DNA of 36,603 nt from Planobispora longispora (GTDB lineage: Bacteria; Actinomycetota; Actinomycetes; Streptosporangiales; Streptosporangiaceae): NCBI RefSeq assembly GCF_016863135.1, contig NZ_BOOH01000072.1, forward strand, positions 1 through 36,603. Reading direction: 5' to 3'. This document shows positions 25,195-32,788 of the stretch, piece by piece. Both the position numbers and the translations under genes were made by a program. The notes beneath the pieces were generated by a model. The model did no database searches and had not been told where the DNA came from. It worked only from the letters and a program-made list of their open reading frames with translations. Each line of letters begins with the position of its first letter. The stretch's first letter is position 1.

Positions 25195-25379
25195 CCCGGC
25201 TCCTTCTCCCCACCGCGTGAAGCTGGGCTTTCCCCTCCGGAGTCAGTCTTCCATCCGCCCGCGGCGGCGCGGAAAGCACCGTCGGTCCCGGCCCCCGTCG
25301 ATGCCGGGCAGGCCGGGCCGCTGCCCGGGGAAGGCGACCGGCGGGCGCACCCGATCCCTCACCGGCGGGGACACGGGAC

Positions 25380-26624
25380 TCAGCGCGGAGAGCGCTCCGC
25401 CGCTGCGCTCGCGCGCGGCCGGGCCGCGGCCCGCACCACGGTCATCGTCAGTACCAGCGTCATGAGCGACACCGCCGACAGCAGCGCCAGGCCCAGCCCG
25501 TAGGAGCCGAACCGGCCGTAGATGAAGCCCATCACCAGCGGCGGGACGAACCCGCCCAGGCCGCCCGCGGCGCCGACCAGGCCGGTCACCGAGCCCACCT
25601 TGTCGGCCGGTGCGACCTGCGCGACCAGCGCGAAGGTGGCGCCGCTGCCGGCTCCCAGCGCCGCCGCCATGGTCAGGAACGCGATCGTCCCCACCGGCAT
25701 CAGGCCCGGCGTGAGAGCCTGCACCGCCGCGCAGACGGCGACCACGGCGAAGACGGCCGCCAGCACGGGCAGCGGCCCCATCCGGTCCGACAGCCAGCCC
25801 CCCACCGGGCGCATCACGACCGCCAGGAGCACGAAGCCGGCCATCCGGTTGGCGGCGTCGGCCTGCTCCAGCCCGTAGGCGCTCTGCAGATAGGCCGGCA
25901 GGTAGACGGAGAAGGCGACGTAGCCGCCGAAGGCCACCGCGTACAGCACGCACGCCTGCCAGGTGATCGGCAGCTTGGCGGTGGCGGCCAGGCGCGCCAT
26001 CAGCGGCTGGGTCGGAACCGTACGGCCCGGCGCGTCCCTCAGCAGCGACCACGCCACGACGGCGTAGACGGCCAGGACCACGGCTGTCAGCAGGAACGGG
26101 GTGGCCGAGCCGCCGGTCTTGACCAGCGGCACCGTGGTCAGGGCGCTGATCGCGGTGCCGCCCATGCCCGCGCCGAAGACGCCGATGGCCAGGCCGCGCC
26201 GCTCGGGCGGGAACCAGGCGTTGACGAACGGCACGCCGACGGCGAAGGCCGTGCCGCCGATGCCCAGGAAGAACCCGCCCGCCAGCAGCGCCGCCAGCGA
26301 GCCCTGCCCGGCCACGCCGATGAACAGCACGGGGACGATGGTGGCGGCGGAGATCAGCGGGAACATCACCCGGCCGCCGAAACGGTCGGTCAGCGCCCCG
26401 ACGGGGATGCGGCCCAGCGAGCCGACGATCACCGGGACCGCCACCAGCAGCGCCTGCTGGGAGGCCGACAGGCTCAGCAGCTCCTTGAACCGCGGCCCCA
26501 GCGGGCTCAGCAGCGCCCACGCCCAGAAGTTCACCGCGAATCCCACGGTGGCCAAGGTCAGCATCAGCGCCGGCCCGCGCGGAGGCCCGGCGGGAGCGGT
26601 GTGATGGGTGATGTCGGTGCTCAT
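25380..26624 (-). CDS. narK: Nitrate/nitrite transporter, MFS
   Basis: A 414-residue major facilitator with 12 membrane helices. It shows FAVNFWAWALLSPLGPRFKE in helix 1, the MFS loop GRIPVGALTDRFGGRV, FGAGMGGTAISALTTVPL, and a glycine-rich nitrate-signature segment (TGLVGAAGGLGGFVPPLVMG) in the C-terminal half. It would bring in nitrate and/or export nitrite for NarGHI. The ATG at 26624 has AAGGA 8 nt upstream; the longer upstream frame is not coding. It ends 186 bp before devS on the same strand. A DosR-like box lies ~280 bp upstream. Confidence 0.93.
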   Translation of the reverse strand: MSTDITHHTAPAGPPRGPALMLTLATVGFAVNFWAWALLSPLGPRFKELLSLSASQQALLVAVPVIVGSLGRIPVGALTDRFGGRVMFPLISAATIVPVLFIGVAGQGSLAALLAGGFFLGIGGTAFAVGVPFVNAWFPPERRGLAIGVFGAGMGGTAISALTTVPLVKTGGSATPFLLTAVVLAVYAVVAWSLLRDAPGRTVPTQPLMARLAATAKLPITWQACVLYAVAFGGYVAFSVYLPAYLQSAYGLEQADAANRMAGFVLLAVVMRPVGGWLSDRMGPLPVLAAVFAVVAVCAAVQALTPGLMPVGTIAFLTMAAALGAGSGATFALVAQVAPADKVGSVTGLVGAAGGLGGFVPPLVMGFIYGRFGSYGLGLALLSAVSLMTLVLTMTVVRAAARPRASAAAERSPR

Positions 26625-27076
26625 GGTGTTCGTCCTTGTCGTACTGGTGGATGTGCCCGGGGCACCGCGGCGGTTCCCGCTCTGCCCGGCGTGGATGCAG
26701 GTGGACGGGGCCTCGCGGGACTCGTCGTGTCGGCCGACTCTGCCGGGTGCGGAAAAGGGCGGGGGCCGTGCGGTGAGCCGCCGACCACGTGAGGAAGATG
26801 GCCGCCAGAGGTGATGTGCCGCCTCGGGCGCCGCTTCCATAGCCGTTTTCGTGGTGGCTGTTTTCGTCTTTCCGATTCCACCGCAGAGATCTGGACTTGG
26901 GCAGGGACGAAGGTCCTGCTTGTCGAGGTCTTTCCGCATGTGATCACTGATCGCCGTGCCCCGTCGATGCGGAGTCACACGCCTTGTCCTCCTTGCCGCT
27001 CTCCACCGGATGGGCCCGGATACGGCGGCCCCGGTCCCGATCCACCGACGCGTCGGCCGCCCTCGGCCGCCGGCGG
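26625..27076. other. Intergenic region upstream of narK
   Basis: About 450 bp with no convincing gene. Positions ~26810-26900 are relatively AT-rich (GTTTTCGTGGTGGCTGTTTT), as for a promoter region. A DosR-like box lies at 26901-26920. The region starts just past the hemerythrin-DUF2249 stop; I see no strong terminator there. Confidence 0.55.
26901..26920. promoter_or_regulatory. DosR/DevR-like box upstream of narK
   Basis: GCAGGGACGAAGGTCCTGCT fits 12 of 20 consensus positions and is itself an inverted repeat (GCAGG...CCTGC). It is 277 bp before the narK start in the only gene-free region of that gene. Confidence 0.6.
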
Positions 27077-27889
27077 TCAGGGGCGGCCGATGCGCACCCG
27101 CCACACCTGCGGACCGGACTCGGTGTACTCCCAGGTGAACTCACCGGGGTGCTCGGCGGCGAACTGGTAGTACAGGGGCTTCGGGTCATGGTCGTTGACC
27201 AGTACGAACGCCATGCCGGCGGGCAGTTCCCCGAAGGTGGCGAAGATCTGCGCGTGCCGCTGCGCCGGGACCAGGCGGCGCACGTCGAGCTCGCCGACGA
27301 CGAGCCCCGAACCGCCGCCTGCGCCTTCCGCATCCTCCGCAGCCAGGTCCCGGGCACCGCACCCGCAGCCGCCGCACCCGCAGCCCTGCGGCTCGGCCGG
27401 CTCGGCCGACTCGGCCGACTCGCCGAGAATTTCGTGCATGCCCTCCAGCAGGACGGCGAGATCGACGCCGGCGTCGGCGAGCGCGGGCAACAGCAGCTCG
27501 TTCTCCTTGTTCAGATGCGCCTGGAACAGGGCGTTCAGCGCCGCCGCGGCGGCGACGATCTCTCCCCACGTGTCCGCCTGCTCCAGCTCACCGACCCGCT
27601 CGCGCAGCAGGATGTGCTCGTCGCGCATGGCCCGCACGAGCAGCCGGGTCGCGGGCAGCGTGTCGGCGACCCGGTACAGCGTCTCCTCCTCTGCCGCGGC
27701 GTGCGGAAGCACCTCCTCGGCGCAGAAGGCCACCAGCACCGCCTGGCGGGCGGACGGGGACTGCAGCTTGTCGATGGAGCGCGCGATGGTCACGGCGTGG
27801 TCGGAGACCGTCCGGCCGAGCCGGCCGTGGTGGGTGTGGATCGCCGCCAGGACGGCGTCCTGCGGGCCTGCTGTCGTCTGCGTGGTCAT
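27077..27889 (-). CDS. Hemerythrin-like domain fused to DUF2249
   Basis: A 270-residue cytoplasmic protein. The hemerythrin HHE domain (residues ~15-155) offers candidate di-iron ligands in AIHTHHGRLG, EEVLPHAAAEEETLYR, MRDEHILLRERV and FQAHLNKENELLLP. A linker with GCGCGGCGCGA (four Cys) connects it to a C-terminal DUF2249 domain (ELDVRRLVPAQRHAQIFATF, then AFVLVNDHDPKPLYYQF). Such fusions are common beside denitrification genes and are thought to sense or trap O2 or NO. The ATG at 27889 has AAGGAG 5 nt upstream. It precedes narK and follows cysK on the same strand. Confidence 0.88.
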   Translation of the reverse strand: MTTQTTAGPQDAVLAAIHTHHGRLGRTVSDHAVTIARSIDKLQSPSARQAVLVAFCAEEVLPHAAAEEETLYRVADTLPATRLLVRAMRDEHILLRERVGELEQADTWGEIVAAAAALNALFQAHLNKENELLLPALADAGVDLAVLLEGMHEILGESAESAEPAEPQGCGCGGCGCGARDLAAEDAEGAGGGSGLVVGELDVRRLVPAQRHAQIFATFGELPAGMAFVLVNDHDPKPLYYQFAAEHPGEFTWEYTESGPQVWRVRIGRP

Positions 27890-27999
27890 GGGGACTCCTT
27901 GTCCTGTTCGTTCTCCGGCCGGTGGGCCGGAGGTCATCGCGGGTGCCGGTGATGTCGCCGGCTTTCTCCGGGGCCGCCCGGAGATGGCGGGCAGACGCC

Positions 28000-28932
28000 C
28001 TACACGGTGAACAGCGGGGTGCTGAGGTAACGCTCGCCGGTGTCGGGCAGGACCACCACGACGAGGCGGCCCTCGTTCTCCGGCCGCGCCGCGACGACGG
28101 CGGCGGCGTGCAGGGCCGCGCCGCCGGACACCCCCGCGAGGATGCCCTCGGTCCGGGCCAGCCGCCGGGCGACCTCCCGGGCGCCGTCCACGTCGGTACG
28201 GAGCACCTCGTCGTAGACGCCCGTGTCCAGCACCTCGGGTACGAAGCCCGCGCCCAGGCCTTGGATGCCGTGCGGTCCCGGCTCGCCGCCGGACAGCACC
28301 GGGGACTCGGCGGGTTCGACCGCGACCACGTGCACGTCCGGTTTCTTCGCCTTCAGGAAGCGGCCCGCCCCGGTGACGGTGCCGCCGGTGCCGACGCCGC
28401 AGACGAGGATGTCGACCCGGCCGTCGGTGTCGTCCCAGATCTCCTGGGCCGTGGTGCGCAGGTGCACGTCGGGGTTCGCCGGATTGGCGAACTGCTGGGG
28501 CATGAACCAGCCGTGCTCGGCGGCCAGCCCGGTGGCCGCGGCGACCGCGCCCTTCATCCCGGCGGCGGCCGGGGTGAGGACGAGCTCGGCGCCGTAGGCG
28601 GCGAGCAGGGCCCGGCGCTCGACGCTCATGCTCTCCGGCATGGTGAGCGTCAGCCGGTAGCCCTTGGCCGCTGCCGCCATGGCCAGGCCGATGCCGGTGT
28701 TACCGCTGGTGGGCTCGACGATGTGCGCCCCGGGAGTGAGGCGGCCCGCATCCTCGGCCGCCTCGATCATCGCGCGGGCGATGCGGTCCTTGACGCTGCC
28801 GCCCGGGTTGGCGGACTCCAGCTTGGCGACGAGGTCGCCGGGCAGGTCCGCGCCGAAGCGCGACAGCCGGACCAGCGGGGTGCGGCCGATGAGGGACAGG
28901 ACGCCGGGGTGGATCGCGGACACGGCGGTCAT
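28000..28932 (-). CDS. cysK: Cysteine synthase A
   Basis: A 310-residue PLP enzyme making cysteine from O-acetylserine and sulfide. The PLP lysine is in [40 protein letters not shown] is the substrate-loop motif, [17 protein letters not shown] binds the PLP phosphate, and [16 protein letters not shown] is the usual C-terminal segment. The ATG at 28932 overlaps the cysE stop (ATGA). A GTG at 28923 with AGGAG 9 nt upstream is also possible. With cysE it forms a two-step cysteine operon. Its presence inside the hypoxia island suggests supply of cysteine for iron-sulfur clusters or thiols under stress (inference). Confidence 0.95.
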   Translation of the reverse strand: MTAVSAIHPGVLSLIGRTPLVRLSRFGADLPGDLVAKLESANPGGSVKDRIARAMIEAAEDAGRLTPGAHIVEPTSGNTGIGLAMAAAAKGYRLTLTMPESMSVERRALLAAYGAELVLTPAAAGMKGAVAAATGLAAEHGWFMPQQFANPANPDVHLRTTAQEIWDDTDGRVDILVCGVGTGGTVTGAGRFLKAKKPDVHVVAVEPAESPVLSGGEPGPHGIQGLGAGFVPEVLDTGVYDEVLRTDVDGAREVARRLARTEGILAGVSGGAALHAAAVVAARPENEGRLVVVVLPDTGERYLSTPLFTV

Positions 28933-29501
28933 CTCCTGATGGTCGTGCGGGGAAGCGGGAGCGGGCGGATGTTCGAGGCGGCGGTGGTGACGGTGGTGAC
29001 GGCAGAGGGCGGGGCCGAGACCCGGGCTCCGGCCGGCACGTCGGTCAAAACCAGGGCGTGGGCGCCGATGGAGGCGTCGTCGCCGATGTGCACGCGTCCG
29101 AGGATCGACGCGCCGACGCCGACGGTGACCCGGTCGCCGAGGACCGGGTGGCGGGCGGCGCCCTTGGCGTCGGAGTGGAAGCCCCGGCCGCCGAGGGTGA
29201 CGTGGTGGTAGAGCGTGACGTCGTCGCCGACGACGGCGGTCTCGCCGATGACGACACCGGCCCCGTGGTCGATGAAGAGCCCGCGCCCGATGCGGGCGCC
29301 GGGGTGGATCTCCACGCCGGTCAGGGCGCGGGCGAGCTGGGCGATCAGGCGGGGTGCGAACGGCACGCCACGCCGGTGCAACCGGTGGGCCAGGCGGTGG
29401 GCCCACACCGCCCACAGGCCCGGATACAGCACGGCTTCGAGCACGCGGGCGCCGTACAGGGCGGGGTCGCGACGGCAGGCGGTACGGAGGTCTTCGAGCA
29501 T
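28929..29501 (-). CDS. cysE: Serine O-acetyltransferase
   Basis: A 190-residue left-handed beta-helix acetyltransferase that makes O-acetylserine from serine and acetyl-CoA. The hexapeptide region is clear: [40 protein letters not shown] and [20 protein letters not shown]. The catalytic histidines are in FIDHG and YHHVTLGG. It is the short form of CysE, as in many actinobacteria. It is translationally coupled to cysK. Upstream lie a hairpin (29555-29589) and a small leaderless ORF. Confidence 0.95.
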   Translation of the reverse strand: MLEDLRTACRRDPALYGARVLEAVLYPGLWAVWAHRLAHRLHRRGVPFAPRLIAQLARALTGVEIHPGARIGRGLFIDHGAGVVIGETAVVGDDVTLYHHVTLGGRGFHSDAKGAARHPVLGDRVTVGVGASILGRVHIGDDASIGAHALVLTDVPAGARVSAPPSAVTTVTTAASNIRPLPLPRTTIRR

Positions 29502-29554
29502 GGGGGACGTCCTCGACGAGGTATCAGGTGATCGGCGCCGACCGGTCGCCGCAG

Positions 29555-29589
29555 GAGGGCCGGCATCGCAGGAGGCGGTGCCGGCCCTC
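29555..29589 (-). promoter_or_regulatory. Strong hairpin in the cysE leader
   Basis: GAGGGCCGGCA (29555-29565) and TGCCGGCCCTC (29579-29589) form a perfect 11-bp stem with a 13-nt loop. It lies between the small ORF and cysE on the transcribed minus strand, 54 bp before cysE. It may act as an attenuator or a weak terminator; no T-run follows. Confidence 0.55.
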
Positions 29590-29658
29590 AGAAGGGTCCT
29601 GTGCCGGAGAGGCGTTCGGCGCCGGACACGGGGGGACAGCCTGCGCCCGGAGGCGGCG

Positions 29659-29766
29659 TCAGGCCGTGGGACAGCGTTCGTCGAAGACCCGGCGGATGTG
29701 GAAGCCGGTCATGGGCGTCGCGAACCGCGAGCCGGCCAGGCGGCGGAGCGGAGGCGCATCGGACAT
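29659..29766 (-). CDS. 35-residue small protein, DosR-box promoter
   Basis: A short frame starting MSDAPPLRRLAGSRF and ending DERCPTA, with strong third-position G/C like its neighbours. There is no ribosome site. Instead TAGCGT (29774-29779) lies exactly 7 nt before the ATG, the layout of leaderless actinobacterial genes. Two DosR-like boxes lie 57-99 bp upstream. Downstream come a strong hairpin and cysE-cysK. It may be a small hypoxia-induced protein or a leader peptide; it has one cysteine codon (TGT) four codons before the stop. I do not recognise a family. Confidence 0.5.
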   Translation of the reverse strand: MSDAPPLRRLAGSRFATPMTGFHIRRVFDERCPTA

Positions 29767-29822
29767 GGCTGAAACGCTAGGTCCTGCCTGTCGGGCGGTG
29801 TCACCGCCGCAGGTCACCGCGG

Positions 29823-29865
29823 GCAGGGACCTTGGTCCCGGGGGCGGCGGGACCTTCGGCCCCCG
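29823..29865. promoter_or_regulatory. Paired DosR/DevR-like boxes
   Basis: The site at 29823-29842 contains GGGACCTTGGTCCC (13 of 20). The site at 29846-29865 contains GGGACCTTCGGCCCC (13 of 20). They are 23 bp apart and lie upstream of the small ORF at 29766 on the minus strand, after a terminator. Confidence 0.7.
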
Positions 29866-29898
29866 GGTGGCCGCGGGCGGCCACCCCACGCCCGGGGC

Positions 29899-29962
29899 GG
29901 CCGCCCTCCGGGAGGCGCACGGCCTGCGGGGGCGAAGACCGTGCGTCTCCCGGAGGGCGGCC
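29899..29962. terminator. Long hairpin terminator after the hemerythrin gene
   Basis: A 24-bp inverted repeat (29899-29922 with 29939-29962) with one mismatch and a 16-nt loop. It starts 4 bp beyond the stop of the minus-strand hemerythrin gene and separates it from the next DosR-box promoter. Confidence 0.9.
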
Positions 29963-29966
29963 GTCT

Positions 29967-30413
29967 CTACCTCCCGACCGCGGGCTGCTGCGGGGTGATG
30001 CGGTCCCAGGCCTCGATCGACAGCATGATCACCGAGGCGGGGAACAGGCCGTGCTCCTCGCTGTCGATGTGCCGGTGCAGCTTCGTGAGCGCCTCCAGCA
30101 CGGCCGTCCAGTCCGGAGCCGTACGGTCGATCGCACCGAACACCCCGTGGATCTCGTCATGCTCGGCGCAGAGCCGATCCACCGCCTCGGTCAGCGACCC
30201 CTCGGCGCGCAACTCGGCGAACAGCCCGTTCTCCTCGGTGGCGGTGTGCGGCAGCAGCCGGGCGAGCAACTCATCAAGGAGGGAGGTGGCCTCGCCGCAC
30301 CGATCGTCGTTGATGGCCCGGCGCAGCGCCCCGGCGGTCTCCTCGATCTGCCAGTGCTCCTCGGAGAGCCTGCCGATCAGCGGGAAGTCCCGGCAGCCGC
30401 AGTAATTGCACAT
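29967..30413 (-). CDS. Hemerythrin domain protein
   Basis: A 148-residue single-domain hemerythrin. It begins with a small cysteine cluster, MCNYCGCRDFPLIGRLSEEH. Candidate di-iron ligands occur in LSEEHWQIEE, LLPHTATEENGLF, AEHDEIHGVF and LHRHIDSEEHGLFP, matching the four-helix bundle. It could bind O2 or NO in the cytoplasm; the CNYCGC head may add a redox or metal function. It ends at a long terminator. A DosR-like box lies ~80-100 bp upstream of the start. Confidence 0.9.
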   Translation of the reverse strand: MCNYCGCRDFPLIGRLSEEHWQIEETAGALRRAINDDRCGEATSLLDELLARLLPHTATEENGLFAELRAEGSLTEAVDRLCAEHDEIHGVFGAIDRTAPDWTAVLEALTKLHRHIDSEEHGLFPASVIMLSIEAWDRITPQQPAVGR

Positions 30414-30495
30414 GGTGTGACCTCTCGATGTCCGTCAGCGATTCCAGGGTGCCCGGCGGCGGCCTGTTGAAGGCAGGGGAAGCCGACCTTTCCGG

Positions 30496-30515
30496 ATAGG
30501 GCCGTTGGTCCCGGC
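30496..30515. promoter_or_regulatory. DosR/DevR-like box before the hemerythrin gene
   Basis: Contains GGGCCGTTGGTCCC; 13 of 20 consensus positions. It lies in the only gap upstream of the ATG at 30413. Confidence 0.65.
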
Positions 30516-30583
30516 GTCATGCCGCCGGCGCGTGAGCCTCAGGCCGGTCCCGAGGATGGAAGCCGCCCCACCAAGCCGGTCGG

Positions 30584-30949
30584 CTACCTCAGCGTGGACA
30601 TATGGCCGCAGGACCATCCGCTGACGTCCGCGATCCGGATACGCCACCAGCCGCCCTCTTCCCCGGGAACCTCAGCACCCGTGACCAGGTGCGCGTTCCG
30701 CAGGTGCAGGAACTCCCCGCGAGCGGCCTCGCCCAGGTGCTCGAAGAGGAGGTTGAATCCCTTGACGTCCTCGGAGGCGAAGTCGTGTGCCCGGCTGATC
30801 TGCTGGGCGACGTTGGTGGCGAACTCCTCTGCGGAGATGAGTATCCCGGTGATGGGTGCGCCGTTGGCCGTCACGGTGATGCTGATACCGGATTGGGTGT
30901 GGGTCACGACATCTACGAGGGTCTGGAGTGCGACGTCTGATTTTGACAT
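30584..30949 (-). CDS. Hypothetical protein, 121 aa
   Basis: A cytoplasmic-looking protein starting MSKSDVALQTLVDVVTHTQS. The pattern GISITVTANGAPITGILISA followed by EEFATNVAQQISRAHDF suggests a small beta-barrel or Sm-like N-terminal half. This is loosely reminiscent of gas-vesicle accessory (GvpU-like) proteins, but I cannot assign it. The C-terminal half has EFLHLRNAHLVTGAEVPGEE and GGWWRIRIADVSGW. There is no ribosome site; TAATAT ends 6 nt before the ATG, so a leaderless message is likely. The codon choice is less extreme in GC than that of the neighbours. Confidence 0.7.
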   Translation of the reverse strand: MSKSDVALQTLVDVVTHTQSGISITVTANGAPITGILISAEEFATNVAQQISRAHDFASEDVKGFNLLFEHLGEAARGEFLHLRNAHLVTGAEVPGEEGGWWRIRIADVSGWSCGHMSTLR

Positions 30950-30961
30950 GAAGGAATATTA
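30949..30961 (-). promoter_or_regulatory. -10 element of a leaderless promoter
   Basis: On the minus strand TAATAT (30956-30961) stands 6 nt before the ATG at 30949, inside an AT-rich island (30941-30995). No convincing -35 was found. The rest of the gap 30962-31144 holds nothing I can assign. Confidence 0.5.
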
Positions 30962-31144
30962 CGCAACGTCACAGATGGAATACGTAAAGCCACCTCGATC
31001 CCCTCTCAGGAGCCGTGCGTCAGATCCCACGGTCTGCGCGACAGGCCATGACGGCACGAACCCGATCCCCGGCTCCGCGCAGGCGGGCAGGACTTCGCGC
31101 TCGGGAGCAGGGATCCACAACGAGTACTCCGGCTGCCGGCCCGG

Positions 31145-31765
31145 CTACCCGAACAGGGCGGAGCCGTACTTCGTCACCACCGCCAGGATCAGGACCAGGA
31201 GCCAGATGGTGACGGCGATGGCGTCCAGGTCGGCCTCGACGAACCGCGCGGCCGCCGCCTGCGCGCGGGGCGGCAGGAACAGGTTGCCGTCGCGGATGTT
31301 GACGTGGGTGAGCGTGGTGAACACCAGCGTCGTGGAGACGGTCACCAGCAGGCACCACGGGCACAGCGCGCCGATGACGAGCATCGACTGGGAGAACAGC
31401 CAGTAGGCGAAGATCACACCGAGGGTGTAGACCGCCTGGGCGGCGAACATGAACCAGCGCGGGAAGCGCACCCCGCCCAGACTCGCCACGGCGATGGTGA
31501 TCACGACGGGTTCGGCCACCAGGCCCAGGAAGGCGTTGGGGAAGCCGAACAGCTGCGCCTGCCAGGAGGTGGCGACCGTCCCGCAGCTGATGACGGCGTT
31601 GATGTCGCACGACAGGCTGGTGCCGGGGTCGGCCGCCAGACGCAGCGCGTCGGCCGAGAGCACGAAGGAGGCGGCCAGGCTCAGGCACGCCGACACCAGC
31701 ATGGTCCCGAACAGCCAGGCGTTCGAGTGCCGCAGCCCGTGCAGGCGGGCCAGGAGCACGGCCAT
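31145..31765 (-). CDS. Vitamin K epoxide reductase family protein
   Basis: About 206 residues with five membrane helices. The redox centre is CPWC in LVIGALCPWCLLVTVSTTL, with a second cysteine pair in SLSCDINAVISCGTVATSWQ, as in bacterial VKOR. It reoxidises a DsbA-type partner and passes electrons to menaquinone. The partner gene overlaps directly upstream: the DsbA-like stop overlaps this start (ATG 31765, or GTG 31768). The pair matches the DsbA-VKOR arrangement of mycobacteria. It makes disulfide bonds in exported proteins without oxygen. Confidence 0.93.
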   Translation of the reverse strand: MAVLLARLHGLRHSNAWLFGTMLVSACLSLAASFVLSADALRLAADPGTSLSCDINAVISCGTVATSWQAQLFGFPNAFLGLVAEPVVITIAVASLGGVRFPRWFMFAAQAVYTLGVIFAYWLFSQSMLVIGALCPWCLLVTVSTTLVFTTLTHVNIRDGNLFLPPRAQAAAARFVEADLDAIAVTIWLLVLILAVVTKYGSALFG

Positions 31766-32532
31766 CACTCGCCCTCGGCGGCGGTGACGGCCGCCGTCAG
31801 CGGCCCGGTCGTGTACAGGTCACCGGTGAACACCTCACCGTTGATCTTCACGGTGGGCGTGCCCTGGATGCCCGTCTGGAACACCGCGGCCGTCGAGGCC
31901 TCGACCCACGGCTGGAAGACCCGGCCGGCGAAGAGGTTCACGACGTCCTGCGGCACTCCGGCGTCGCGGGCCAGCTCGGCGATCTCGTCGTCGGACAGGC
32001 CGTCGCCGCCCTCGGCGGGCTGGTGGGCGAACAGCGCGGTGTTGAAGGCCAGGAGCTTGCCGGGCGCGTGGTCGGCCACCGTGGCGACGGCGTTGGCGGC
32101 CCGCGTGGAGTAGTCCGTCCCGTTGGACATCCGGTCCAGGAACGACAGCGGATACAGCTCCAGGCGCACCGTGCCGTCGGCGACCAGGCGGTCCAGCTCG
32201 CCGCTGTTGGCCCGCTCGAAGCGCCCGCAGAACGGGCACATGTAGTCGAGGTAGACCTCCAGCTTCACCGGGGCGGCGGCGTCGCCGACGGCGAGGGCTC
32301 CCCCGGCCGTGGCGATCGCCGGGGTGGCGCCCTCGCCCTGCGATGCCGCGGCGGTCCGGGAGTTCCCGCTCCCCGCCGCGTTGATCAGACTGATCACGAT
32401 GGCCACCAGGAGACAGCCGATGATCACTCCGCCGCCTGCGACGATCGCGCGGCCGCGCTTCTTGCGGCGGCGTTCGGTGGCGGCCCGGGCGTCGCGTAGT
32501 TCCCGGGACTTGGTGCGTGTCTGCGTGCTCAT
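31765..32532 (-). CDS. DsbA-family membrane-anchored thiol oxidase
   Basis: A 255-residue protein. A basic cytoplasmic start (ERRRKKRGR) is followed by one membrane helix (GVIIGCLLVAIVISLINAAG), then a thioredoxin-fold domain outside. The active site is CPFC in EVYLDYMCPFCGRFERANSG. The cis-proline loop is GIQGTPTVKING. It introduces disulfides in exported proteins and is recycled by the overlapping VKOR gene. The ATG at 32532 has AGGGAG upstream. Two DosR-like boxes lie 150-195 bp upstream. Confidence 0.92.
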   Translation of the reverse strand: MSTQTRTKSRELRDARAATERRRKKRGRAIVAGGGVIIGCLLVAIVISLINAAGSGNSRTAAASQGEGATPAIATAGGALAVGDAAAPVKLEVYLDYMCPFCGRFERANSGELDRLVADGTVRLELYPLSFLDRMSNGTDYSTRAANAVATVADHAPGKLLAFNTALFAHQPAEGGDGLSDDEIAELARDAGVPQDVVNLFAGRVFQPWVEASTAAVFQTGIQGTPTVKINGEVFTGDLYTTGPLTAAVTAAEGE

Positions 32533-32685
32533 GCGCTGTTCTCCCTTGGTCCTGCCGGGGTGGACGAAGGGCCGGGCGGCGTGCGGCCGCGGCGTCGTCC
32601 ACATCCTCGATCGGCGCCGGTCGCGGTCTGAAGTCCGCTCCCTCGGGCGCTCACCGTCAACCTTCGTCAGGTCGCCGGTGATCCG

Positions 32686-32727
32686 CTGGGGCCGAAGGTC
32701 CTTTACCGGCGCGACCTCCGTCCCGGA
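32686..32727. promoter_or_regulatory. Paired DosR/DevR-like boxes before dsbA-VKOR
   Basis: The site at 32686-32705 (core GGGCCGAAGGTCC, 13 of 20) and the site at 32708-32727 (core GCGACCTCCGTCCC, 13 of 20) are 22 bp apart in the gap between the CBS-BON gene and the DsbA gene, both on the minus strand. Confidence 0.65.
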
Positions 32728-32762
32728 TCGGGCGCCCGGGCCCCGGGCGGCGCCCCCGATCC
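32725..32762 (-). terminator. Bulged hairpin terminator after the CBS-BON gene
   Basis: GGATCGGG (32725-32732) pairs with CCCGATCC (32755-32762); an inner CGCCC/GGGCG stem continues it, with a 5-nt bulge. It lies 26 bp past the CBS-BON stop on the minus strand. Confidence 0.6.
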
Positions 32763-32788
32763 TGCGGGGCCTTCGCCCCTGCCGGTGT

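Noticed and set aside
30435-30647. A 70-codon minus-strand frame between the hemerythrin and the 121-aa gene
   Set aside because: Arg-rich, no ribosome site, overlaps the end of the 121-aa gene in another phase.
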